From: CALMEC01 sp964434425 | GTDB lineage: Bacteria > Actinomycetota > Thermoleophilia > Miltoncostaeales > Miltoncostaeaceae | NCBI GenBank assembly: GCA_964434425.1 | Contig: CAYSVH010000001.1 | Coordinates: 1-64,000, forward strand | Length of the DNA stretch: 64,000 nt | Direction of reading: 5' to 3' | Part shown: positions 12,650-22,310 of the stretch, piece after piece | How positions within the stretch are numbered: the first letter of the stretch is position 1 | Layout of the letters: each line of letters starts with the position of its first letter | Position numbers and translations under genes: made by a program | The notes under the pieces: generated by a model | Database searches by the model: none | What the model was told of the DNA's origin: nothing | Seen by the model: only the letters and a program-made list of their open reading frames with translations

Positions 12650-12653
<4 letters not shown>
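10980..12653 (-). CDS. treS: Trehalose synthase (maltose alpha-D-glucosyltransferase)
   Basis: TreS isomerises trehalose and maltose. In the GlgE route it feeds maltose to maltokinase. The 557-residue GH13 protein has WFKTAVFYEVYVRGFND near its start, the nucleophile segment DGFRLDAVPYLFEREG, VLLAEANQWP with the catalytic Glu, and FLRNHDELTLEM. EREG after the nucleophile is typical of trehalose synthases. Start and stop both overlap neighbouring genes by ATGA, placing it between glgE and mak in one transcript. Confidence 0.95.
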
Positions 12654-14563
<1,910 letters not shown>

Positions 14564-15016
14564 GCCGAACGGGCGGGCGGGCTGTCGGAGGTGGCGGTTT
14601 CAGGGTGGTGGCGCCACTATGGTTGCGATCACCGATCGGCGGGATCCGTGGATTCGCGTCCCTTCGGCTCTGACGTGGCGTCGACCGTCGACATCCAGCA
14701 TGCGGTGATCGGGCATCACACCCTTCGGGGAGTTTCACCGGGGCGGTCCATACGAACTCCGGCGGAGCCCATACAGGGATCGACCCGCCGACCCAGGAGC
14801 ATCTCGTGGCGCCTGCCATCCCACGGCCATCCGCCGACGGTACGCAGATCCGGCCAATGAGCAGATGCAGCGGTGGTGGAACGGTGTCGCCTGGTCTCCG
14901 GAAACGCGCGTGGCGCCGATGGCATACGATGGCGCCTCGCCTCCGGGTCCGGCTTTCGAGCCGCGCACCTGTCCCGGGGATACGGCACCTCCACGCCGGG
15001 CCATGACCACCCCGCC
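14564..15016. other. Divergent intergenic region glgE / DUF805
   Basis: About 450 bp separate the divergent genes. Only a weak minus-strand -10 candidate (CATAGT, 14621-14616) was found. Short open frames cross the region, but none has a ribosome binding site or recognisable protein features. Confidence 0.4.
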
Positions 15017-15408
15017 GTGACCGGGATGGGGAGTGCCATCCGTGCGGTCTTCGAGAGGTACGCCGATCTGCGGGGCCGCGCCGTCCGTCCGGAGTTCTCG
15101 TACTGGAACCTCGTCGTCCTGCTCGCCTCGTTCATCCTCATCTTCGGAGGTGGCTTCACCGCCGGACTGCTGGGCGGATCGGACGACGTGAAGATCGGGT
15201 TCGCCATCATCGCCATCATCGCCGTCGTCGGTGTGGCCGTGACCATCGTGCCGAGCATCACCGTCACGGTGCGGCGGCTTCGTGACGCGGGAGCTCGCTG
15301 GGCGCTGATCCTCCTCGCCTTCATCCCGTACGTCGGCGGACTCGTGGTGTTGGCGCTGTGTTGCATGCCGACCACGAACCGCGCAGCAGCGGGGGCGTCG
15401 CGCGATAG
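15017..15408 (+). pseudogene. DUF805 family membrane protein with a disrupted 3' end
   Basis: A DUF805 domain is clear: an N-terminal segment with FERYADLRGRAVRPEFSYWN, three or four hydrophobic segments, and the signature VRRLRDAGARWALILLAFIP. The family normally ends a few residues after a PGT/PTTNR-like motif. Here CMPTTNR is followed by an open frame that runs about 1.5 kb into unrelated DNA, antisense across lgt. A one-base gain within the GGGGG run near 15391 would bring TAG 15406-15408 into frame. A one-base loss would reach a TGA about 25 nt later. I read this as a frameshift, real or from sequencing. The function of DUF805 proteins is unknown. The start is GTG 15017 or ATG 15026. Confidence 0.6.
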
Positions 15409-15493
15409 CTGTTGGTCGTGGCAGTGGTCGTTGACCGCCGCTCCCACGACCGTGGTGTATCGGGCGGCCCGACGCGCCACCGGCAGACGGGCT

Positions 15494-16438
15494 TCAGGAG
15501 TCGTCCGGTCTCGGTTGCCCGGCGAAGGCGGGATCGCCGATCGGATGTGCCCACGTCGGTGCCGTCGCCGATGTGGCGGAGATGTGCCCGATGGTGGCGG
15601 CGTGCGGCACGGCCGCTTCGGATTCGTGCCCGTGGTCGTGGGTATGGATCATCATCGGCGGGGCGGCTCCGATCACCAGCGCGGCCCAGACGGCGGCCAC
15701 CGCCTTCGACGGTGTCGCGCCGTTGCGCGTGGCCCACAGGATGGCGGCACCCACCAGGGCGATACCGATCGACACCCACTGGGGGAGCGTCAGTCCGAGT
15801 GCGACCTCCTCGTTGCGGCGGAGGAACTCGACCAGGAAACGCTCGACGGACTGGAGGACGCACCACAGGCCGAACAGCTGCCAGCCGTTGTTCAGGCGAT
15901 GCCGGAGCTTCCAGAGGATGATGAAGACGATGAACATGGTGATCGTCTCGTACACGGGCGTGGGATGCACCTTCTCGTCCGTCGGAACGGTTCCGTTGGG
16001 GTAGGCCATCGCCCACGGCACCGACGACGGCCGTCCGTAGTCGCCATCCCCGGACAGCTGGCAGCCGATACGGCCGATGGCGTAGCCGAGCGCGAGGCCT
16101 GGGGCGGCGACGTTGGCGACGGTGCCGAGGGGCACCTTGCGGATCTGCGAGACGATGATGACGCCGATCGCTCCGCCGATCACCCCGCCGTACCACACGA
16201 GCCCCGTCGCACTGAACAGGCCGCCCTCGAAGTCGTTCTGGATCAGGTAGTCCAGCCGGGCGCCGATGAAGCCGCCGATGCCGGCGCCGAGGATGAGTTC
16301 CCACCCGATGTTCGGGTCGTACCCCCGCTCGCGCAGGTCGCGGCTGGCCAGCCACGCCGGGACGATCAGGGCGAGGGCGACCATGAGGCCGAAGCTGTAC
16401 AGGGTAAATGGACCGATGCTGAACAGCTCAGGCCTCAT
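15494..16438 (-). CDS. lgt: Prolipoprotein diacylglyceryl transferase
   Basis: Lgt moves a diacylglyceryl group from phosphatidylglycerol to the lipobox cysteine of prolipoproteins at the membrane. The 314-residue protein has about seven hydrophobic segments and the signature GYAIGRIGCQLSGDGDYG, preceded by VWYGGVIGGAIG. The start has a strong ribosome binding site (GGAGGA). The C-terminal tail past about residue 250 is not part of the usual enzyme and is rich in histidine (MIHTHDHGHESE and further His). The downstream zinc operon includes a lipoprotein substrate of this enzyme class. Confidence 0.95.
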   Translation of the reverse strand: MRPELFSIGPFTLYSFGLMVALALIVPAWLASRDLRERGYDPNIGWELILGAGIGGFIGARLDYLIQNDFEGGLFSATGLVWYGGVIGGAIGVIIVSQIRKVPLGTVANVAAPGLALGYAIGRIGCQLSGDGDYGRPSSVPWAMAYPNGTVPTDEKVHPTPVYETITMFIVFIILWKLRHRLNNGWQLFGLWCVLQSVERFLVEFLRRNEEVALGLTLPQWVSIGIALVGAAILWATRNGATPSKAVAAVWAALVIGAAPPMMIHTHDHGHESEAAVPHAATIGHISATSATAPTWAHPIGDPAFAGQPRPDDS

Positions 16439-16558
16439 ACGTGTCCTCCGGTTGGTGCGTGTGGTCGGGAGTCATCCGCCGGTGTGTGCGTCGGTGCGGG
16501 CGGTCCGGCATCCCGCTGTGCCGCCGGAATCGTAGTGGGGCGCGAGGGGGGATCGGGC

Positions 16559-16564
16559 TATCAT
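16559..16564 (+). promoter_or_regulatory. -10 element of a leaderless promoter
   Basis: TATCAT lies 7 nt upstream of the ATG of the Fur-family gene, matching the leaderless pattern seen at other genes in the window. Confidence 0.5.
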
Positions 16565-16571
16565 CGGGTGC

Positions 16572-17000
16572 ATGGACTTTCGCGGCGATCTCCGGTCCCA
16601 CGGGCTCCGCGTCACCCCGCAGCGTGTGGCGGTGCTCGAAGCGATGGACGGAGGGAAGGCCATGTCGGCCCAGGAGGTCCATCAGGCTGCTCTCGACGCG
16701 TGCCCAGACCTGGGGCTCTCGACCGTCTATCGCACCCTCCTGCGGTTCGTCGACGCCGGGGTGGTCGATCAGATCGGTCAGTACGAGGGCGAGTCCACCT
16801 ACCGGCTCTGCAGCGGCCACCATCACCACCACCTGGTGTGCGATCGCTGCCGCACGGTCATCGAGCTGGGCAACTGCGACCTGCAGTACAGCCACGACGC
16901 CATCTCGGCCGACCACGGCTTCGAGGTGACCGGCCACTCGCTGACGTTCAACGGTCTCTGCCGTACATGCAGGGAAAAGAGCGCTAACCCTCACCCTTGA
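16572..17000 (+). CDS. Fur-family metal-responsive repressor, probably Zur
   Basis: This 142-residue protein has the winged-helix DNA-binding domain (LRVTPQRVAVLEAM, then LSTVYRTLLRFVDAGVV). The dimerisation domain carries the metal-binding HHHHLVCDRC segment and a C-terminal CRTC, giving two CxxC pairs. Fur-family proteins repress metal uptake when loaded with metal. The neighbouring minus-strand zinc ABC operon and a Zur-box-like site in it make a zinc sensor (Zur) the best reading. The gene converges on the permease gene, and the two 3' ends overlap by 17 nt. Confidence 0.88.
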   Translation: MDFRGDLRSHGLRVTPQRVAVLEAMDGGKAMSAQEVHQAALDACPDLGLSTVYRTLLRFVDAGVVDQIGQYEGESTYRLCSGHHHHHLVCDRCRTVIELGNCDLQYSHDAISADHGFEVTGHSLTFNGLCRTCREKSANPHP

Positions 17001-17862
17001 CATGAACATGAGAGTGGGTCAACGGTGGGGCGAGCGGAACCCGGCGGAGTGACGATGCGCGCGATACGGCCCAGGAGAGAAGCACCAGGGCCGTCGCCGC
17101 GAAGACCACCGCGGGTCCGGTGGCGATGCCCGCGTGGTACGAGAGGTAGAGACCGGCCATCGCGGACACCGCCCCCGCCGCCATGGCCGTCGCGATGCAC
17201 CAGCGCAGCCGCCGGGTCAGGTTCCGCGCCGTCATGGCCGGCGCCACCAGGAGCGCGATGACCAGCATGTTGCCGATCGCCTGCGTGAGGATCACCACCA
17301 CCACGGCCAGCACGACGAGCAGGGCGGCGTCCAGCACCCAGCGCCGGGTTCCCTCCGCGCCGGCCAGCACGCGGTCGAAGGTGGTGGTGATGAGCGGCCG
17401 GCGCAGCGCCACCAGCACGGCGATGCATGCCGCCGCGGTCACCGCCAGGACCCACAGGTCGCGCTCGGAGGTGCCCAACACCGAACCGAACAGGATCGAG
17501 CTCACGCTGCGGTCGAACGGCCCGAACTCGGCGTACAGGATGGCACCGAAGGCGAAGAGGCCTGTGTAGACCACGGCGATGGCCGTCTCGTGGGACGTCG
17601 TCGACTGCCGGGCGATGATCGCGATGCCCAGGCCGGCGGCGATCGCCGCCACCAGTCCACCCAGCATGAGCGACGTCCCCGCCGCGGCGGCCAGCACGAC
17701 CCCGGGAAAGACCGTGTGCGCATATGCGTCGGTCGTGAACGCCAGCCCGCGCAGGAGCACCAGCACCCCGACGGCGCCGCCCACCAGACCGGCGATGAGC
17801 AGGGCGATCCCGGCGCGCGCCACGATCCCCGTGCTCCACGGGTCGGTGAGCCACTCGATCAC
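16984..17862 (-). CDS. znuB: Zinc/manganese ABC transporter permease 1
   Basis: The protein is a 292-residue integral membrane subunit of the ZnuB/TroC (ABC-3) family with about eight hydrophobic segments. GLAFTTDAYAHTVFPGVVLA is the typical ATPase-contact region. GTG 17862 overlaps the ATPase gene's stop by 4 nt (GTGA), so I prefer it to an upstream start at 17937 that would lie inside the ATPase gene. The C terminus is short and His-bearing (THSHVHVKG). It probably pairs with the ATPase and with the second permease at 19676-20557 or with itself. Confidence 0.9.
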   Translation of the reverse strand: MIEWLTDPWSTGIVARAGIALLIAGLVGGAVGVLVLLRGLAFTTDAYAHTVFPGVVLAAAAGTSLMLGGLVAAIAAGLGIAIIARQSTTSHETAIAVVYTGLFAFGAILYAEFGPFDRSVSSILFGSVLGTSERDLWVLAVTAAACIAVLVALRRPLITTTFDRVLAGAEGTRRWVLDAALLVVLAVVVVILTQAIGNMLVIALLVAPAMTARNLTRRLRWCIATAMAAGAVSAMAGLYLSYHAGIATGPAVVFAATALVLLSWAVSRASSLRRVPLAPPLTHSHVHVKGEG

Positions 17863-18677
17863 GACGGATCGTGTGTGTGGTGGTGCTCGGCGTGCTCCAC
17901 GTCGTGCGCGTGGTCGGTGCCGTGCTCGTGCTCGCATGCGTGGGCGTCGTCGATCATCTCGAGCGGGATCTCGTCGGACCCCAGCGTGAGGAGGGTCGAT
18001 CCGTAGGTGTGTCGCAGAGCATCCGGGGTGATGACCGCATCGGGTGGGCCATCGGCGCGGATGGTCTCGTTGAGAAGGACGACGCGGTCGCAGAGACGCG
18101 CGGCACCGGGGATGTCGTGCGTCGAGATGACGACGCAGCGTCCCTCGGCGGCCAGGGCGGTGACCGCCTCCTCGATGACTCGGGCGCTGGTGGGGTCGAC
18201 GCCGGTGAACGGCTCGTCCAGCAGGATCGTATGGCGGTTCTGGGCAAGGGCCCGGGCGATGATCGTCCTCTGACGCTGGCCACCGGAGAGCTCAGAGAAC
18301 CGGCATCCGGCGTGCTCGTCCATCCCCATCTGTGCGAGGGCCTCGTCGGCGCGGCGCCGGTCCTCGGCCGTCAGGCGCTGCCACCAGCGGCGTTCGCCGT
18401 AGCGTCCCATCAACGCGACGTCGAAGGGGGTGGCCGGGAACTCGCGGTGGTAGTGCTCGCCCTGCGGCACGAACGCGATCGGTCCGTCGCGGGTGATGGT
18501 GCCCTCATGGGGTACCAGACCCAGGATGGCGGAGAAGAGCGTTGACTTCCCTGCCGCGTTGGGGCCGAGGATGCCGACGACGGATCCGTGGTCGAAGGTG
18601 GCCGTGACGTCGCGGAGCGCCCAGCGGGTGCCGAACCGGACGGCGACGTCCGTCAGCGTCACGGCCGGGGAACTCAC
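17859..18677 (-). CDS. znuC: Zinc/manganese ABC transporter ATP-binding protein with His-rich tail
   Basis: This 272-residue ABC ATPase has Walker A GPNAAGKST, signature LSGGQRQRTIIARAL and Walker B TILLDEPFTGVD, and powers metal uptake. The last 30 residues are remarkable: HACEHEHGTDHAHDVEHAEH continuing to HHHTHD, a cytoplasmic His-rich tail not needed by the ATPase core. It may buffer or sense zinc (inference). The start overlaps the substrate-binding protein gene's stop by ATGA. Confidence 0.92.
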   Translation of the reverse strand: MSSPAVTLTDVAVRFGTRWALRDVTATFDHGSVVGILGPNAAGKSTLFSAILGLVPHEGTITRDGPIAFVPQGEHYHREFPATPFDVALMGRYGERRWWQRLTAEDRRRADEALAQMGMDEHAGCRFSELSGGQRQRTIIARALAQNRHTILLDEPFTGVDPTSARVIEEAVTALAAEGRCVVISTHDIPGAARLCDRVVLLNETIRADGPPDAVITPDALRHTYGSTLLTLGSDEIPLEMIDDAHACEHEHGTDHAHDVEHAEHHHTHDPS

Positions 18678-19642
18678 CCCTTCATCCCCGCGACGAGTGC
18701 GGTCATGTTGCTCGTCATCATGTCGATGTAGGTCTCCGCGCCGCTGCCCTCCGGGCCGAGTGAGTCCGCGTAGAGGACCGAGCCGATACGGGCTCCGGTC
18801 TCCTTGGCCAATGCCTGCGACAGCTTCGGGCTGATGGCCGCCTCCGGGAAGATAACGCGTACCCTGGCCGTCTTCACCTCGTCGGCCAGGCGCGCCAGGT
18901 CCTTGGCGCTGGGTTCGGCGGACGTGCTGAGCGACGGGAGGATCGTGCCCGCGGTGGTGATCCCGAAGCGGGAGGTCAGGTATCCGAATGCGTCATGGTC
19001 GGTGACGATGCGGCGCTCGGCGGCCGGGACCTCGGCGATCATCGTGTCGAGCCTCTTCTCGAGCCCGTCCAGTTCGGCGCGGTAGGCGTCGGCGTTGGCG
19101 GCGTAGGTCGCCGCGTTCGCGGGTGCGGCGTCTGTGACGGCCTTCTCGATGTTCGTGATCATGGTGCGGGCGTTGGCCGGGTCCATCCAGACGTGGGGGT
19201 CCTCGGCGCCGTGACCCTGCCCGCCCTCGTCGGCGTGCTCGGCCTCGTCCGCGTGGTCGTGATCGTCCTCACCGGTCTCGCGGGGGGTGATGCCGGTCGA
19301 TGCGATGACGAGGGCTGCATTCGTGCCCGAACTCGTGCGCAGCTCGGTGATCCAGTCGTCCAGGTGGAGGCCGTTGGCGATGATGACGTCGGCGTCGGCG
19401 ACGGCCTTCATGTCGTCGGAGGTCGGTTCGAAGTCGTGGGCGTCGGCGTTGGGCTGGAGGATCTGGACGACGGTGCCACGGTCGCCCACCACGTTGCGGG
19501 CGAAGTCGCCGATCTGGGTGGTCGTCGCCACGACGGTCGGCCCGTCGCCTCCCGACTCCGATGACGAGCCGCATCCGACGGCGGCGAGCAGGACGGCGGT
19601 GCCGGCGAGAAGGGCAAGGGTGCGCGAGAGGGTCGTCTTCAT
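18674..19642 (-). CDS. znuA: Zinc ABC transporter substrate-binding lipoprotein
   Basis: This 322-residue cluster A-I binding protein captures zinc (or Mn) outside the cell. It has a lipoprotein signal with LLAAVGC and the lipid-bearing Cys at residue 24. Likely metal ligands are the His in ADAHDFEPTSDD, the His in EDPHVWMDP and the one in VTDHDAFGY. Between the first two is the acidic His-rich loop DDHDHADEAEHADEGG typical of zinc-specific members. GAGAGG precedes the ATG. A Zur-box-like palindrome lies 21 nt upstream. Confidence 0.93.
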   Translation of the reverse strand: MKTTLSRTLALLAGTAVLLAAVGCGSSSESGGDGPTVVATTTQIGDFARNVVGDRGTVVQILQPNADAHDFEPTSDDMKAVADADVIIANGLHLDDWITELRTSSGTNAALVIASTGITPRETGEDDHDHADEAEHADEGGQGHGAEDPHVWMDPANARTMITNIEKAVTDAAPANAATYAANADAYRAELDGLEKRLDTMIAEVPAAERRIVTDHDAFGYLTSRFGITTAGTILPSLSTSAEPSAKDLARLADEVKTARVRVIFPEAAISPKLSQALAKETGARIGSVLYADSLGPEGSGAETYIDMMTSNMTALVAGMKG

Positions 19643-19663
19643 GACGGCGATCCTCTCAGTAGA

Positions 19664-19678
19664 TAGGAATGATTGTCA
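19664..19678 (-). promoter_or_regulatory. Zur-box-like operator upstream of znuA
   Basis: Minus-strand TGACAATCATTCCTA resembles the imperfect palindrome TGANAATNATTNTCA bound by Zur repressors, keeping the AATCATT core. It ends 21 nt before the znuA start and covers the stop codon of the upstream permease gene. Repression of znuA by the nearby Fur-family protein is inferred. Confidence 0.55.
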
Positions 19679-20557
19679 AGTAGGAAAGATTCGCGCCAAC
19701 GCGCCCGATCGTCGCGCCGCCGTGCCGAGTCCCAGGACGACGACGAACACGGACGCCGAGACGGCGGCGATCGTGGCACCCGGCGGCCATGCCGTGGCGT
19801 CTGCCAGGACGAGGCCGGCCACGCCGGTCACCGCGGTGACGGCGACGGCCGTGACGATGAGTGGTGTCACGCGGTTGGTGACGAGGCGTGCGGTGGCCGC
19901 CGGGACGAGGAAGAGCCCCGCAACGAGCAGGCTGCCGATCATCCGTACCGATACCGCGACGGCGGTCGCCAGCAGGATGAGGATCACGAGTTCCGCCGTC
20001 CGGGTGCGCCCGCGTCCCTCGGCACGCGACATCTGGGGGTCGAACGTGGCGAGCACCAGTGTGCGCCGCACCGCGACGAACGCCGCCAGGGTGATCACCG
20101 CCAGCGCCGCGGCCGCCCACACGTCGGTCCAGGTGGTGCTGAGCAGGCTCCCGAAGAGGAGTGCGTTCACGCTGACGCCCGGGTCGGCGACATCGCTGAC
20201 GAGAAACGCTCCGAACGCGAGTGCGCAGGCCAGCATGATCGCGACGCCGGCCCCGTCGGCCTCGGATCGGCGGCGGGTGGTGAGGGCAAGGAGCACCGCG
20301 GCCAGGCACGCGGCACCCACGGATGTCCCGAGGAGGCTCCAGCCGACGATCGTCGCGAAGACCATCGCCGGGAAGGTGACCTGGCCGACGGCGTGGGTGA
20401 AGAACGCCATCCGGCGCAGGACGATCCATGTTCCGAGGATGCCGGCGGGGACCGCAAGGATGAGGATGATGAGAAGGGCGCGCGTGAGGTAGGGCGCGGT
20501 GAGGAAGTCACCGACGGACGCCGTGACGATGTCGGCGGATCCGGGGATGCGGATCAC
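19676..20557 (-). CDS. Zinc/manganese ABC transporter permease 2
   Basis: This is a second ABC-3 family permease of 293 residues, clearly different from permease 1. It has about eight hydrophobic segments, and RRMAFFTHAVGQVTFPAMVFA is the counterpart of the conserved cytoplasmic loop. The GTG start at 20557 follows the RAYT gene closely. It lies upstream of znuA, separated by the Zur-like box. Two distinct permeases in one cluster recall TroABCD-type transporters, where two membrane subunits work together. Alternatively each permease forms its own complex with the shared ATPase. Confidence 0.88.
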   Translation of the reverse strand: MIRIPGSADIVTASVGDFLTAPYLTRALLIILILAVPAGILGTWIVLRRMAFFTHAVGQVTFPAMVFATIVGWSLLGTSVGAACLAAVLLALTTRRRSEADGAGVAIMLACALAFGAFLVSDVADPGVSVNALLFGSLLSTTWTDVWAAAALAVITLAAFVAVRRTLVLATFDPQMSRAEGRGRTRTAELVILILLATAVAVSVRMIGSLLVAGLFLVPAATARLVTNRVTPLIVTAVAVTAVTGVAGLVLADATAWPPGATIAAVSASVFVVVLGLGTAARRSGALARIFPT

Positions 20558-20585
20558 CGATGTGTGTGGCGGAACAGCGGCGACG

Positions 20586-21446
20586 TCATCCGGTCGATCC
20601 TACGCGTGTGTCCGGTGGGGTGGGGCAACCGGGTGCCGGGCTCGGGCCGCCGTTCAGGGTGTTGCGGTGCGCTGCGGTCGTGGCGGAGCGCGACCGAGGC
20701 CGACGTGTTCCCCGTTGTGCCCTTGTGGTGATGACGGTTCTGTTCAGGCGTCGGCTCAGACAGCTCTCGGTGATCCCTATGGCGGTGGCGACCTCTCGCT
20801 GTCCGTACCCCAGATTGACGGCGGCTTGTGCGCCCTCCGCCTCACCCAACAACTGGACGAGCGTGCTGAGCTCAGGCGCTGCTGAGCCTGCGCGTCCGGG
20901 GGCGGGGTCGGATCGGATGAGCTGGTGGAACTGTCGCTCGGCCATGGAGGGGACGGGATGAAGGCGTTTCAGGATGGTCGTCTCGTCGACGGTGATCGGC
21001 GGGCGCAGTGTGCCGCGTTGCGCGTAGCTGCTCCACGGATAGTGAGCCGGATCGTCGACGATGCTGGCTCGGACCGGATTGCGGTTCACGTACCTGACGG
21101 TGGCGAAGAACTGCTCGTCGGATGTCACCGGCACCGAGTGGAACCGGTGGCCGAAGAGATGCCCGGTGCGTTCGTGGAAGTGGTTGTAGCGCCGCGCGTA
21201 GCGGCCGAGGATGTCGCGGAGCCCTGCCGAGACGTCGAACGTCTCGGTCGTGATGAGCAGATGGATGTGGTTCGTCATCAGGCACCAGGCGGGGATCCGC
21301 CACCCTCGGCGTGCGCGTGTCTCTTCCACCAACGCGAGGAACGACGTGCGGTCGAGTTCGGTGTTGAAGATCGGCTGTCGGTTGTTGCCGCGTGCGGTGA
21401 CGTGGTATGTGAGCCCGTCGACGGGCAGGCGCGGTGCGCGTCCCAT
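20586..21446 (-). mobile_element. REP-associated tyrosine transposase (RAYT, IS200-like Y1 family)
   Basis: The coding sequence is 286 residues. The N terminus LTYHVTARGNNRQPIF is typical of TnpA_REP proteins. TNHIHLL carries the HUH metal-binding histidines, GRYARRYNHFHERTGHLFGHR provides the likely Tyr nucleophile region, and VRYVNRNPVRA follows. A C-terminal helix-turn-helix (YGQREVATAIGITESCLSRR) may read DNA. RAYTs act on single-stranded REP palindromes and move them. A palindrome pair sits only about 97 bp upstream, and three further pairs of the same design occur in the window. The start has GGAGGACGC before the ATG. The gene appears intact. Confidence 0.9.
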
Positions 21447-21542
21447 GCGTCCTCCTCGAACGTGTTTCCCTTACAAGGGCTGGCCGGGCCATTTCCTCCC
21501 CCCTCGAGGATGCACGTAGCGGGAGTTTTTCTTCGTCCGAAA

Positions 21543-21680
21543 GGCCAGGGCGCGCAAGTCGGGTGCCTGGCACCCGACTTGCGCGCCCTGGCCGACGGTC
21601 GCGGAACATCGTGAGAAGCAGGCACTTCGTGCTTGTGTGGTTCGGCACTCGCAAGTTAAGTGCCTGGCACCAGACTTGCG
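21543..21680. repeat. Paired REP-like palindrome, copy 3, next to the RAYT (subtype A)
   Basis: The first element (21543-21593) is a perfect 51-bp palindrome with 25-nt arms around a T at 21568. Its inner 31 bp match the pattern of the copy at 5066. The second (21650-21680) is identical to 5162-5192. The centres are 97 bp apart, and GCAGG at 21618-21622 is 47 bp before the second centre. The pair lies between the RAYT start and the 3' end of mobA and is the probable substrate of the transposase. Confidence 0.88.
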
Positions 21681-21712
21681 CACCCGCGCTTGCCGGGGCC
21701 GAGCATGTGCCG

Positions 21713-22303
21713 CTAAGGGCGCGTTGTGTGAGTCCTCTGCGCCCGCCTCAGATCCTCCGGAGTGTCCACATCGCCGCACGTTCGTGCCGCACCCGGGTGG
21801 ATCTCATCCGCGTCGAGCAGCAGCGGACGAAGCGCCTCCAGGGCTGCCCGTACGGAGACCCCGGCGAGCGCCGCCGCCCGGAGGCCCTCGGCGGCGCCGG
21901 GGCCGTACCGGCCGATCAGGGGCTGCAGGGCGCCGTCGGCCACGATCACAGCCGTGCCCCCCCCGCGGGAGGCCAGCGCGCGGAGCAGGCGAGGATCGAG
22001 GAACGGCACGTCGCACGGCATCGTCACGATCGGTTCGTCCAGGACGGCGAGCGCATGGGCGATCCCCGTCAGCGGGTGCGTCGGCTGCGGTGGCTCGACC
22101 AGTATGGGGACGCGGCCGTCGTCGTCATCGAGCGCGAAGCCGGGCTTGGCACAGACGACCGGCTCCAGGTCGGCGGCGATCACGATGTCGACGGCCCAGC
22201 GGATCAGCGGCCGGCCCGCCACGATCGCCTGGGGCTTGTCGCCCCCCAGACGCCGCCCCTCGCCCCCTGCCAGGATGACCCCCGTTCGCACCCGGGCGGA
22301 CAT
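21713..22303 (-). CDS. mobA: Molybdenum cofactor guanylyltransferase
   Basis: MobA joins GMP from GTP to Mo-molybdopterin to make the MGD cofactor used by nitrate reductase. The 196-residue protein starts with the nucleotidyltransferase signature ILAGGEGRRLGGDKP and has VTMPCDVPFLDP, the metal-binding region. It is the last gene of the minus-strand moaDE-moaA-mobA run, 7 nt after moaA. NarG in the same window needs bis-MGD, so its presence makes functional sense. Confidence 0.92.
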   Translation of the reverse strand: MSARVRTGVILAGGEGRRLGGDKPQAIVAGRPLIRWAVDIVIAADLEPVVCAKPGFALDDDDGRVPILVEPPQPTHPLTGIAHALAVLDEPIVTMPCDVPFLDPRLLRALASRGGGTAVIVADGALQPLIGRYGPGAAEGLRAAALAGVSVRAALEALRPLLLDADEIHPGAARTCGDVDTPEDLRRAQRTHTTRP

Positions 22304-22310
22304 GGCCCGC

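Noticed and set aside
14873..16987. A 704-codon open frame as one protein
   Set aside because: Only the DUF805 part resembles protein. The rest is antisense to lgt and out of frame with the Fur-family gene.
21279..21290. CAGGCACCAG inside the RAYT gene as another REP copy
   Set aside because: Only one arm is present and it lies within conserved coding sequence.
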